46,406 nt of DNA from JAVBLU01 sp031553225 (GCA_031553225.1 JAVBLU010000047.1:1-46406); one strand, 5' to 3'; shown: positions 17,001 to 24,345, counted from the first letter of the stretch. A program made the numbers and translations. Notes: a model not told the origin generated them from the sequence alone.

Positions 17001-18277
17001 GCGTTGTGCCGCGCGCAGAGGTGGACCGTTTGGTACGCGGGTGCACGGGCGTGAAGCGCACCACCGGCCAGCATCCCGGCGGCATGGTCATCGTGCCAGA
17101 CGGCATGAACATCAACAGCTTCTGCCCGGTGCAGCACCCCGCCGACGACGAAGACGGCGGCACCGTCACCACCCACTTCGATTTCAACTCGTTGCACGAC
17201 CTGCTCGTGAAACTGGACATCCTCGGGCACGACGATCCGACCATGATCCGCCGCCTGGAAGATCTGACGGGCGTGAGGGCTCTGGATCTGCCGCTTGCCG
17301 ATCCTGGCGTTATGTCGCTGTTCCAGTCGCCGGAAAAGCTGGGCGTAAGCGCACAGGATCTGGACTGCCGTACGGGTACGCTGGGCGTGCCCGAGTTTGG
17401 CACATCCTTCGTGCGGGGCATGCTGGAGGACACGAAGCCCACCACGATGGGCGAGCTGGTGCGCATCTCCGGCCTCTCCCACGGCGAGAACGTGTGGCTT
17501 GGCAACGCCCAGGACCTGGTGCGCGGCGGCAAGGCCAGCCTGCGGCAGTGCATCTGCACGCGCGACGACATCATGAACGCGCTCATCGCCTGGGGCATGG
17601 AATCGAAGCTGGCCTTCGACATCATGGAATCCGTGCGCAAGGGCAAGGGCCTGCGGCCCGAATGGGAGGCCGCGATGCTCAAGGTAAACCCGCCCGAGTG
17701 GTTTATCGACGCCTGCAAGAAGATCGGCTATATGTTCCCGCGCGCGCATGCCGCCGCCTACGTGATGATGGCGCTGCGCATCGCCTGGTACAAGCTGTAC
17801 CGGCCGCAGGCCTACTACGCGGCGTTCTTCTCGATACGCGCGACGGCGTTTGACGCCAACTACGCTTTCCAAAGCGTGCAGGGCGTGACCACGCGTATAG
17901 GGCAGATCGCCTCCATGGGCCGCGAGGCAAGCGCCAAGGAAAAGGACTCTGCCACGGTGCTGGAATCCATACGGGAGATGCTGCTGCGCGGCTTCACCTT
18001 CCGCAGCGTTGATCTGTACCGCAGTCATCACACCGACTTTCTCATCGACGGGGACGGCCTGCTGCCGCCGTTCGGATGCCTTCCGGGCGTGGGGGAGACG
18101 GCCGCGCGTTCGTTGTTCGACGCGGCGGCGCAGGGGCCGTTCATATCGGTGGAAGAGCTGAAAGCGCGCGCGCGCGTATCCACGCAGGTGATCGCCGCGC
18201 TGCGCGATGCGGGCTGCCTGAAGGGCCTGCAGGAAAAGAGCCAGGCGTCGATATTCGATTTGATGCTCGAGCAATAA
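14012..18277 (+). CDS. polC: DNA polymerase III PolC-type, alpha subunit with 3'-5' exonuclease
   Basis: Main replicative polymerase of low-GC-type Gram-positives. The 1421 residues follow the standard PolC order: N-terminal domain, OB fold (about 210-305), PHP domain starting at HCHTQMSAMDG (H317), a DEDD exonuclease inserted in it (D401 and E403 in VVVDVETTGLSPH, to about 565), remaining PHP, a Cys-rich zinc-binding motif (about 887-920, CVSC...CPCG...CPVCG), the palm with VPDIDLNFSG (D944, D946) and the C-terminal helix-hairpin-helix. GGGAGG lies seven bases before the ATG at 14012. It lies 51 bases downstream of ispG, likely in the same operon. Confidence 0.98.
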   Translation: MTGDWMNALKGTGYEMPDGLRLERAAVNVSDNTMHLRFSVSVFPTPQMQSELNKALAGVLPDTKVRAGLSCPALCDDFLVHPENYAEGIAAWLVESRPAFKPYMPGTWTGLSDVEVGVRLSDPLGLKVMTGHGGAQELESLLHSLFRKKIAVAFTAPGDMSDKMREVARALRAEDERLHAEYHKRVAAESRRPSVLFGKMFDPMPVPIIDLLDDSGRVCILGRVLAVDGRELKGGQKKLVLFDVTDGTSTIPCKAFPLIKDAAALAALQVGEHVAVRGDCQIDKFSGGELSILASDVLRIPHEERRDDEPVKRVELHCHTQMSAMDGVSSAASLVSRAKAFGHPAIAITDHGVTQAFPEAVAAGKGIKVIFGVEGYLLDDAQTLAPAADTRPLSGPFVVVDVETTGLSPHADRLTEIAAVRVEGGQIVDRFSTFVNPGMPIPQKVVELTSITDAMVKDAPDDCAAIQMLAQWAGDLPLVAHNASFDLAFLRRAANKANVSLSPASMDTLALARLLVPGLGSYKLEPLCKKLGIRLSGAHRAINDAEATAALWHRLVELASQKGASTPVGLLELAGDVGRLKGGDTYHIILLAATQDGLKNLNTLVSESHLKYFDRQPRIPRHRLQALREGLIVGSACEGGELFQHLLRGDGEQELARIAQFYDYLEIQPLGNNAFLLRNGMAESEEGLQNLNRRILALGDRLGKPVVATCDVHFLDEEDAVSREILMAGMGFTDAGEQAPLYLRTTGEMLEEFGYLGEEAARRVVIQNTNLIADRIADVSLFPKHPEGKPTFQPNIKNAEQDVESAAWTCAHEWYGEDLPPVVETRLQKELGCIIGYGFATLYQAAKLLIQDSNRNGYLVGSRGSVGSSFAATMLGITEVNPLPPHYRCVSCRYSDFSVDAEECPCGIDLPPRECPVCGQPLRGDGFDIPFEVFLGFKGDKVPDIDLNFSGEYQARAHRFVETMFGPENCYRAGTIGTLAEKTAFGFVTKWLESKKRVVPRAEVDRLVRGCTGVKRTTGQHPGGMVIVPDGMNINSFCPVQHPADDEDGGTVTTHFDFNSLHDLLVKLDILGHDDPTMIRRLEDLTGVRALDLPLADPGVMSLFQSPEKLGVSAQDLDCRTGTLGVPEFGTSFVRGMLEDTKPTTMGELVRISGLSHGENVWLGNAQDLVRGGKASLRQCICTRDDIMNALIAWGMESKLAFDIMESVRKGKGLRPEWEAAMLKVNPPEWFIDACKKIGYMFPRAHAAAYVMMALRIAWYKLYRPQAYYAAFFSIRATAFDANYAFQSVQGVTTRIGQIASMGREASAKEKDSATVLESIREMLLRGFTFRSVDLYRSHHTDFLIDGDGLLPPFGCLPGVGETAARSLFDAAAQGPFISVEELKARARVSTQVIAALRDAGCLKGLQEKSQASIFDLMLEQ

Positions 18278-18306
18278 TCGGCAGCACGGCAACAGTCCTC
18301 ATGAGA

Positions 18307-18936
18307 CTATGCTTGTGACAGAACAGGCACAATACACCGTTCGGGCTGGCGTAACTCCTTACGCACAACCGCTTTTCCGTCTTTTTCAGACACCTTGATA
18401 AACCCGGCTTTCTCATAAAGCCGAAGCGGGCCGGCGCAATCCCATTCGTATCGCTCGCTGCGTATAACCGGGAACGCCTCGACAGCAATATAATCAGCCG
18501 CTATCGCGTCAGATAGTACCCGCTGCAAAAGAGCGGTCGCAACGCCTTTCCCGCGGTATTCCGGGGCGATTTCAAAGCAAACCACGGCTTTTTCCCGTTT
18601 TTCGGCGGGCGCGTAGAATCGATCGCCGGTACAGCATTCTAAAGGAAAATTTGCCTTATCGTTCGCATTGCACCATCCGATAGCCAGATCATCATCAAAC
18701 GCCAAGTATCCTCGCAGGACGCCCGATTCGATTTGGTGCTCGGCGATTCTTCTTGAGAGCAGGCCCATGTCCGCCCCGTCCGCATGGTCGATTGCCTCTT
18801 TCGCTTGCTCTTTTGTCATTTGATACATCTGGCAATAGCACCGATAAGGGGAATCGTCTGTAAACGCCCGATTCTCAAAAAAATCAAAGTAATCGGCGGC
18901 AAGCTCCGGGGTGAGCGGTTTGACAGTAAGATTCAT
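18307..18936 (-). CDS. GNAT family N-acetyltransferase
   Basis: A 209-residue acetyltransferase of the GNAT fold. The acetyl-CoA loop is the R/Q-x-x-G-x-G/A type motif in CFEIAPEYRGKGVATALL (about residues 120-137), and RLYEKAGFIKV near the C-terminus is the usual closing strand-helix. The substrate is unknown. The ribosome-binding site is GGAGGG before the ATG at 18936. The gene is convergent with polC and looks lower in GC than its neighbours, with more A/T-ending codons, which may mean later acquisition. A copy of the inverted repeat (19026-19078) lies about 90 bases upstream of its start. Confidence 0.88.
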   Translation of the reverse strand: MNLTVKPLTPELAADYFDFFENRAFTDDSPYRCYCQMYQMTKEQAKEAIDHADGADMGLLSRRIAEHQIESGVLRGYLAFDDDLAIGWCNANDKANFPLECCTGDRFYAPAEKREKAVVCFEIAPEYRGKGVATALLQRVLSDAIAADYIAVEAFPVIRSERYEWDCAGPLRLYEKAGFIKVSEKDGKAVVRKELRQPERCIVPVLSQA

Positions 18937-19025
18937 GTTTCCCTCCTGCGCCTATACTCGCACTTGCCTATCTATCGCGGTGCGCCTCCATATGATACAC
19001 CCGGGCATGTGCTGCTTGTGTTAAT

Positions 19026-19078
19026 CGTTCTATGCGGACACGCCTTCTCCTTGAAAAGGCCTTTCCTTATGGTTATTC
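19026..19078 (-). repeat. Left arm of a diverged inverted repeat
   Basis: Read on the minus strand, this 53-base stretch matches 19247-19302 on the plus strand. The match is strongest in the last 20 bases, AGGCGTGTCCGCATAGAACG (17 or 18 of 20 identical), and weaker further in. It lies in the intergenic region upstream of the GNAT gene. Both arms carry a small internal GGCCTTT...AAGG hairpin. Confidence 0.7.
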
Positions 19079-19246
19079 GTTTGATTGCGTGTTCGCTTTT
19101 CGTTGCGCCAAGCCGCGTTGCACCGTTCTCCTACGCCCTCTTTTCATGCGGAGGTTGCCTAACGCCCACGCCCGCTGCGCGCATTTGCCTTACAAAGACT
19201 GCGCCATTGCGCGACTACCTCCGACCAGTTACGTGATCTACCGAGC
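19079..19246. other. Intergenic spacer between the inverted repeat arms
   Basis: 168 bases with no convincing gene. Open frames exist on both strands but lack ribosome-binding sites and family resemblance. If the two arms are terminal inverted repeats, this is the interior of a 277-base miniature element. Confidence 0.5.
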
Positions 19247-19302
19247 GAATTAACATAAAAGTGGGCCTTTCGCGGAAGGAATAGGCATGTCCGTATAGAA
19301 CG
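19247..19302 (+). repeat. Right arm of a diverged inverted repeat
   Basis: This 56-base arm contains AGGCATGTCCGTATAGAACG at its outer end (19283-19302), pairing with the left arm at 19026-19045. The outer end abuts the -10 box TATAAT (19303-19308) of the decarboxylase operon. Confidence 0.7.
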
Positions 19303-19308
19303 TATAAT
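19303..19308 (+). promoter_or_regulatory. -10 box of the decarboxylase operon
   Basis: TATAAT directly after the right repeat arm. No good -35 box is seen 16-18 bases upstream, where the repeat arm lies, so an activator may be involved. It predicts a transcript start near 19315 and a leader of about 130 bases. Confidence 0.45.
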
Positions 19309-19341
19309 TTGGTGTAGGTTTCGTGTGTTTGCGCGGCTCCG

Positions 19342-19438
19342 GCGTATAACCGGTGGCGTGGAAATTGATGCCCGCGCGAACGTGGTTGACCAGACGGCCC
19401 TCCGGCAATGTCGGACGGCCGGTTATATGCAGGAGGGG
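19342..19438 (+). ncRNA. Structured 5' leader, possible cis-regulatory RNA
   Basis: Two distant segments, 19342-19353 and 19419-19430, can pair over 12 bp (one G-U) to close a multibranch region. Inside are three smaller hairpins: 19356-19361 with 19372-19377; a short one at 19381-19396; and TCCG 19401-19404 with CGGA 19412-19415. The closing helix ends exactly where the Shine-Dalgarno AGGAGGGG begins (19431-19438), a typical layout for control of translation start. I do not recognise a known riboswitch class. Structure was worked out by eye; no covariation evidence. Confidence 0.4.
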
Positions 19439-19445
19439 TGGTTTT

Positions 19446-20885
19446 ATGGGTAAGGACGCGGGTCTGGAACGCATGAACGCGGCGCGCGCGGAGCTGGAGA
19501 AAGACAGCGTCGCGCGCGCGCGTGCGCTCCAGATGCTGGACGGACAGAGCTTCACCGAGATCGACGCATTCGCACGGGACTCGGCCGTCGTGACGGGCTT
19601 CGGCCTGGTGGACGAGCGGCCGGTGTACGTCGTCGCGCAGGATCCCTCGGTGCTCGGCGGCTCGCTTGGCCAGGAAACGGCACGCAAGGTACGTAAGACG
19701 CTCGCTCTGGCCGAAAAGACCGGCGCGCCGGTGGTATATCTGCTGGACAGCGAAGGCGTGCGCCTTACCGAGGGAGCGGGCGCCCTGACCGCCTACGCGC
19801 AGATGATGGCCGATATGGCCGCGCTCTCCGGCGTTGTGCCGCAAATCGCTGTGGCGCTTGGCCGCTGCATCGGCGGCGTGGCCGTGATGGCCGCGCAGGC
19901 CGACGTGTGCATCGCCTCCGATAAGGCGCTTATGCTGGCCGCCTCGCCGCAGATCATGTCCGCCGTCGCGGGCAAAACGCTCACACCCGCCGACGTGGGT
20001 TCCGCCGCGCAGGCCGTGGCTTCCGGGCTGGCTCATCTGGCCGTGCCGAGCGAAGCGGCTGCTTTTTCCGCCGCCCGCGCGCTCATCGGCATGCTGCCGA
20101 GCAATTCGGCTGAGGACGCGCCTATGGACGGCCCTGCCGACGACTGGAACCGCGTCATTCCCGAACTGAACGCCGGACGCGACGCCGACGTGCGCGATAC
20201 GCTCCGCCGCATCGCCGACGGCGGAATCATCCACGAACTGCAGGCCACTTACGCAACCGGTATGGTCACCGCGCTGTGCCGCCTGGGTGGCCGGACGGTC
20301 GGACTGCTGGCCAACCAGATAACCGGGCATGAGGATGGGCTGTGCGCCTGCGCGTGCGATAAAGGCGCGCGTTTTGTGCAGCTGTGCGACTGCTTCAACA
20401 TCCCGCTTGTGTCCTTTGTGGACGCGCAGGGCCTGAAGACGCCCGGCCCTGGCGGCAACGCCGACGCCGTAAAGGGCATCGCGCGGCTGACGTCCGCCAT
20501 GGCGGGCGCGTCCGTGCCCAAGGTATCGCTTGTGCTCTCACAGGCCGTTGGCCTTGCCTTTGTTGCCATGGGCGCGCGCGGGCTGGGCGCCGATCTGTGC
20601 TACGCCTGGCCGGACGCCGTGATCGCCCCCCTGTCGGCCGAGGCGATGGCCCAGGCGCTTCATGCGGACCAGATCGCCCTGCCCGACCCCATCGCTTCCC
20701 GCGAGGCGCTCGCCGAGCAGTACGCCAAGGACGCCGCCAACCCGATCATCGCCGCGCAGAATGGCGACATCGACGACGTCATCGAGCCCGCCAGCACCCG
20801 CGTGCAGCTCATCGCCGCCCTGGAGATGCTCATGAGTAAGCGATCCGCCCTGCCCGCGCGCAAGCAGGCGAATCTGGCGTTATAA
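19446..20885 (+). CDS. 12S-like biotin-dependent carboxyltransferase subunit
   Basis: Carboxyltransferase of the PccB/MmdA/12S family, moving the carboxyl group between an acyl-CoA and carboxybiotin. The 479 residues hold two crotonase-like halves. Family landmarks such as FTEIDAF, VVTGFGLVDERPVYVVAQD, GGSLG, MLPSN and the C-terminal LEMLMSKR are clear. Several core motifs differ from methylmalonyl-CoA decarboxylase: DSEGVRLTE replaces NDSGGARIQE, GRCIGGVAVMAA replaces GPCAGGAVYSPA, and QAVGLAFVAMG replaces KAYGGSYLAM. It therefore belongs to a divergent clade with uncertain acyl-CoA specificity. AGGAGGGG precedes the ATG. First gene of a five-gene operon. Confidence 0.85.
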   Translation: MGKDAGLERMNAARAELEKDSVARARALQMLDGQSFTEIDAFARDSAVVTGFGLVDERPVYVVAQDPSVLGGSLGQETARKVRKTLALAEKTGAPVVYLLDSEGVRLTEGAGALTAYAQMMADMAALSGVVPQIAVALGRCIGGVAVMAAQADVCIASDKALMLAASPQIMSAVAGKTLTPADVGSAAQAVASGLAHLAVPSEAAAFSAARALIGMLPSNSAEDAPMDGPADDWNRVIPELNAGRDADVRDTLRRIADGGIIHELQATYATGMVTALCRLGGRTVGLLANQITGHEDGLCACACDKGARFVQLCDCFNIPLVSFVDAQGLKTPGPGGNADAVKGIARLTSAMAGASVPKVSLVLSQAVGLAFVAMGARGLGADLCYAWPDAVIAPLSAEAMAQALHADQIALPDPIASREALAEQYAKDAANPIIAAQNGDIDDVIEPASTRVQLIAALEMLMSKRSALPARKQANLAL

Positions 20886-20898
20886 GGGGGCGCTTGTG

Positions 20899-21249
20899 AT
20901 GGCAGACAAGATCCTCTTCGGTTTGATGGTCGCCCTGATCGGTATGACGATCACATTCATCGGCCTGATCCTGCTCATCGTCATCGTGAACGTCATGGGC
21001 GCGATCATGAAGGCCGTCTTCCGCCGCGGCGAGTCGTCGGACGGCGACGGGCAGCCCGAACCGGGGCGGGCCGCGCCTGTCGCGCAAGCGCCCGCGGCCG
21101 GGCCCGGAGCACTCATGGCGGTCATCGCCGCCGCAGTCGCCGCGGTGTGGGGCTCGCAGGCCGGCTTCGTGGTGCGCCGGGTGCGCCGGGTGGGCGTCAC
21201 GGCTCCTTCCTGGGCGGCGGCCGGGCGCAGCGACAACCAGGCGCGCTGA
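20899..21249 (+). CDS. oadG: OadG family sodium-pump decarboxylase gamma subunit
   Basis: Small membrane-anchored subunit that holds the carboxyltransferase to the membrane beta subunit. The 116 residues have one strong transmembrane helix (about 6-36), a Pro/Ala-rich linker and a C-terminal part ALMAVIAAAVAAVWG...FVVRRVRRVG...WAAAGR typical of Firmicute OadG proteins. The ATG at 20899 follows AAGGGGG; a GTG one codon earlier is possible. It sits 13 bases after the 12S-like gene. Confidence 0.85.
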   Translation: MADKILFGLMVALIGMTITFIGLILLIVIVNVMGAIMKAVFRRGESSDGDGQPEPGRAAPVAQAPAAGPGALMAVIAAAVAAVWGSQAGFVVRRVRRVGVTAPSWAAAGRSDNQAR

Positions 21250-21279
21250 TCTCGTAGGACGAATAAAGGAGGAACCCTT

Positions 21280-21663
21280 ATGCGTAAGTTCATGATCACC
21301 GTCAATGGCGAAACCTACGAGGTCGAGGTCGAGGAAGTCGGCGCGGCAAACACCGCACCCGCGGCTGCGCCTGCCCCCGCACCGGCTCCCGTCACCGCCC
21401 CTGCCCCGGCGGCGCATGCGCCCAAAGCGGCGCCTGCCGTCTCGGCCGGCGCCGAGAGCGTGAAGGCGCCCATGCCCGGCACCATCCTTCAGGTGAAGGC
21501 CGCGGTCGGCAAAGCTGTTAAGAAGGGCGAGGTGCTCTTCGTCCTGGAAGCCATGAAGATGGAGAACGAAATTATGGCCCCGAGAGACGCGGTTGTGGAC
21601 GTCGTCGCGGTCAACAAGGGCCAGCAGGTAAATACGGGCGATATGCTCTGCTCCATTAAGTAA
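21280..21663 (+). CDS. Biotin carboxyl carrier protein
   Basis: A 127-residue carrier equivalent to the transcarboxylase 1.3S or GcdC/MmdC subunit. The N-terminus MRKFMITVNGETYEVEVEEV and a long Ala/Pro linker (about 25-60) lead to a biotinyl domain with the EAMKM motif. The biotinylated lysine is K93. It carries CO2 from the carboxyltransferase to the membrane decarboxylase. A GGAGG ribosome-binding site precedes the ATG. Confidence 0.95.
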   Translation: MRKFMITVNGETYEVEVEEVGAANTAPAAAPAPAPAPVTAPAPAAHAPKAAPAVSAGAESVKAPMPGTILQVKAAVGKAVKKGEVLFVLEAMKMENEIMAPRDAVVDVVAVNKGQQVNTGDMLCSIK

Positions 21664-21688
21664 TTTCCGTGGAAGGAGAGATATACGC

Positions 21689-22855
21689 TTGATCGATATT
21701 CTGGGCACCTTTAAGGACTTCGCCTTGGAGACCGGCTTTGCGACAGTGACGGGCGGGCAGCTCATCATGATCGCGGTCTCGCTCGTGCTGTTGTATCTGG
21801 CCATCGTACGACAGTTCGAGCCGCTGCTGCTCATACCCATCGCCTTTGGCATGTTGCTGGCCAACCTGCCCATGGCCGGGCTGAACGCCAAGCCCTACGT
21901 GGAACAGCTGGCCGATGGCTCCACCAAGGAGGTGGCCGGCGGTCTGATCTACTACCTGTACCAGGGCGTCAAACTGGGCATATACCCGCCGCTCATCTTT
22001 CTGGGCGTGGGCGCCATGACCGACTTTGGACCGCTCATCGCCAATCCCAAGTCCATGCTGCTGGGCGCCGCGGCGCAGCTGGGCATCTTCATCGTGTTCA
22101 TCGGCGCGCTCATGCTGGGCTTTTCCAACGCCGAGGCCGCCTCCACGGGCATCATCGGCGGCGCCGACGGCCCGACGGCCCTGTACGTCACATCCAAGCT
22201 CGCCCCGCACCTGCTTGGGCCCATCGCCGTGGCCGCCTACAGTTACATGGCGCTCGTGCCCATCATCCAGCCGCCCATCATGCGCGCGCTCACCACGAAG
22301 AAGGAGCGTTCCATCGTGATGGAGCAGCTGCGCCCCGTGAGCAAGACGGAGAAGATCGTCTTTCCCATCGTGTGCACGCTTTTTGTCAGCTTCCTGCTGC
22401 CGGCGGCCGCGCCGCTCATCGGCATGCTCATGTTCGGCAACCTGCTGCGCGAAAGCGGCGTTGTGGAGCGCCTATCCAAGACCGTGCAGAACGAGCTGAT
22501 GAACATCGTCACCATCTTCCTGGGCGTATCCGTGGGCGCTACGGCTTCGGCCGACATCTTCCTGACGCGGCAGACGCTGGAGATCATCGGCCTGGGGCTG
22601 ATCGCCTTCGCGGGCGGCACGGCGGGCGGCGTTTTACTGGGCAAGCTGATGAACGCCTTCTCCGGCGGCAGGATCAACCCGCTCATCGGCTCCGCGGGTG
22701 TTTCGGCCGTGCCCATGGCGGCACGCGTTTCGCAGGTGGTGGGGCAGAAGGAGAATCCCGGAAACTTCCTGTTGATGCACGCCATGGGACCCAATGTGGC
22801 CGGCGTCATCGGTTCGGCCATCGCGGCCGGCGTATTCCTGTCGCTCTTTGCTTAA
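21689..22855 (+). CDS. oadB: Sodium-translocating decarboxylase beta subunit
   Basis: Integral membrane subunit (388 residues, about nine or more hydrophobic segments) that decarboxylates carboxybiotin and exports Na+. Family segments include LLIPIAFGMLLANLP, PLIFLGVGAMTDFGPL, the conserved IIGGADGPTALYV with the aspartate used in catalysis and Na+ binding, and NPLIGSAGVSAVPMAARV. The start is TTG at 21689, about ten bases after GGAAGGAG; no ATG fits the family N-terminus. It lies between the carrier and 5S-like genes. Confidence 0.95.
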   Translation: MIDILGTFKDFALETGFATVTGGQLIMIAVSLVLLYLAIVRQFEPLLLIPIAFGMLLANLPMAGLNAKPYVEQLADGSTKEVAGGLIYYLYQGVKLGIYPPLIFLGVGAMTDFGPLIANPKSMLLGAAAQLGIFIVFIGALMLGFSNAEAASTGIIGGADGPTALYVTSKLAPHLLGPIAVAAYSYMALVPIIQPPIMRALTTKKERSIVMEQLRPVSKTEKIVFPIVCTLFVSFLLPAAAPLIGMLMFGNLLRESGVVERLSKTVQNELMNIVTIFLGVSVGATASADIFLTRQTLEIIGLGLIAFAGGTAGGVLLGKLMNAFSGGRINPLIGSAGVSAVPMAARVSQVVGQKENPGNFLLMHAMGPNVAGVIGSAIAAGVFLSLFA

Positions 22856-22868
22856 GGGGGGAACGAGA

Positions 22869-24266
22869 ATGGCAAAGGTACATATCTGCGATACGATCCT
22901 GCGCGACGCGCACCAGTCGCAGGCAGCGACGCGCATGCGCACATCCGACATGCTGCCCGTGGCTGGCCTTCTGGACAAGGCCGGCTACTGGTCGCTGGAG
23001 ATGTGGGGCGGGGCCACGTTCGACACGTGCCTGCGTTTCCTGAACGAGGATCCCTGGGAGCGGCTGCGCGCGCTGCGTCAGGCCATCCCGAACACGCGCT
23101 TTCAGATGCTCTCGCGCGGCCAAAACATCCTTGGGTACAAGCACTACGCCGACGACGTGGTCGATCTGTTCTGCAAGCGCGCCATCGAGTCGGGCATCCA
23201 GGTGGTGCGCGTGTTCGACGCGCTCAACGACACGCGGAACATGGAGCAGACGGTCAAGTCCGTGCGCAAGTACGGCGGCATCGTGGAGTGCGCGATGAGC
23301 TACACCATCTCGCCCTTCCACACGCAGGACTACTTCATCGACCTGGCCAAAAAGCTGGAAGCCATGGGCGCGGATACGATCGCCATCAAGGACATGGCGA
23401 ACCTTCTGCTGCCCTATGAGGCGTACAAGCTGATCCGCCGCCTGAAGTCCGTCATCAAGGTGCCCATTCACTTGCACACGCACAACACTTCCGGCACGGG
23501 CGACATGACGCTCTTAAAGGGCATCGAGGCGGGCGTGGACATCGTGGACACGGCGCTCTCTCCGCTGGGCAACGGAACCTCGCAGCCGGCTACCGAGCCG
23601 CTCGTGGCCACGCTGAAGGGCACCGAGTACGACACGGGCATGGATTTGTCGCTGCTGTCCGAGATCGCGCAGCATTTCCGCGGCGTGTCGGAGCGCCTCA
23701 CCAAGGAAGGGTTCCTGGACCCCAAGGTAATGCAGGTGGACATCAACACGCTGTTGTACCAGGTGCCCGGCGGCATGCTCTCCAACCTCATCTCGCAACT
23801 CAAGCAGATGGGCGCTTCCAGCAAGTACCTGGAGGTTCTTCAGGAAGTGCCCCGCGTGCGCGAGGACTTTGGGTACCCGCCGCTGGTTACGCCCACCTCG
23901 CAGATCGTGGGCACGCAGGCCGTGCTCAACGTGGTGGCGGGCGAGCGCTACAAGCAGGTGACCAAGGAATCCAAGGGCCTTCTGCGCGGCGAATACGGCC
24001 AACTGCCCGCGCCCGTCAATCCGGACGTGCGCAAGATGGTCGTGGGGGATGAGCCGGTCATCACGCACCGCCCGGCGGACGACATCCCCCCCGAGCTGGA
24101 CAAGTACCGCGAGGAGATCAAGGAGTACTACCAAAGCGAGGACGACGTGCTCTCATACGCGCTCTTCCCGCAGGTGGCCCTGAATTTCTTCAAGCTCCGC
24201 CAGGCCGGCCGCATCGGGCTGGACTCGGATGCGTTGAACAAAAAGCTCTTCGTACACCCCGTATAA
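22869..24266 (+). CDS. oadA: Oxaloacetate decarboxylase alpha / 5S carboxyltransferase subunit
   Basis: HMGL-type TIM-barrel carboxyltransferase that takes CO2 from oxaloacetate (or adds it to pyruvate) through biotin. The 465 residues include CDTILRDAHQS near the start, the carboxylated-lysine site K174 in IAIKDMANLL, and the metal-binding HLHTHNTSG. The following PYC_OADA helical region ends without the fused biotinyl domain of the Klebsiella type, so it must use the separate carrier encoded upstream. AAGGGGGG precedes the ATG at 22869. Last gene of the operon; a hairpin follows. Confidence 0.95.
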   Translation: MAKVHICDTILRDAHQSQAATRMRTSDMLPVAGLLDKAGYWSLEMWGGATFDTCLRFLNEDPWERLRALRQAIPNTRFQMLSRGQNILGYKHYADDVVDLFCKRAIESGIQVVRVFDALNDTRNMEQTVKSVRKYGGIVECAMSYTISPFHTQDYFIDLAKKLEAMGADTIAIKDMANLLLPYEAYKLIRRLKSVIKVPIHLHTHNTSGTGDMTLLKGIEAGVDIVDTALSPLGNGTSQPATEPLVATLKGTEYDTGMDLSLLSEIAQHFRGVSERLTKEGFLDPKVMQVDINTLLYQVPGGMLSNLISQLKQMGASSKYLEVLQEVPRVREDFGYPPLVTPTSQIVGTQAVLNVVAGERYKQVTKESKGLLRGEYGQLPAPVNPDVRKMVVGDEPVITHRPADDIPPELDKYREEIKEYYQSEDDVLSYALFPQVALNFFKLRQAGRIGLDSDALNKKLFVHPV

Positions 24267-24291
24267 AGCGACCTCTCCCGGAAACAGGCAG

Positions 24292-24313
24292 GGCGCCCGC
24301 AAACGCGGGCGCC
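24292..24313 (+). terminator. Stem-loop ending the decarboxylase operon
   Basis: A perfect 9-bp GC-rich stem (24292-24300 with 24305-24313) and an AAAC loop, followed by a T/C-rich stretch without a solid T-run. Confidence 0.65.
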
Positions 24314-24345
24314 TTCACATATTCCTTTGTGCACATCTCTGGCAT

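Noticed and set aside
16814..18292. 492-codon open frame antisense to polC
   Set aside because: Composition-driven shadow of polC; the His/Arg/Ala-rich translation resembles no family.
18784..19236. 150-codon plus-strand frame across the GNAT 5' end and the left repeat arm; it and a minus-strand frame through the right arm both translate to a GHAxS...RP-like peptide
   Set aside because: The peptide likeness follows from the inverted repeat itself. The frame overlaps the GNAT gene antisense and lacks a ribosome-binding site.
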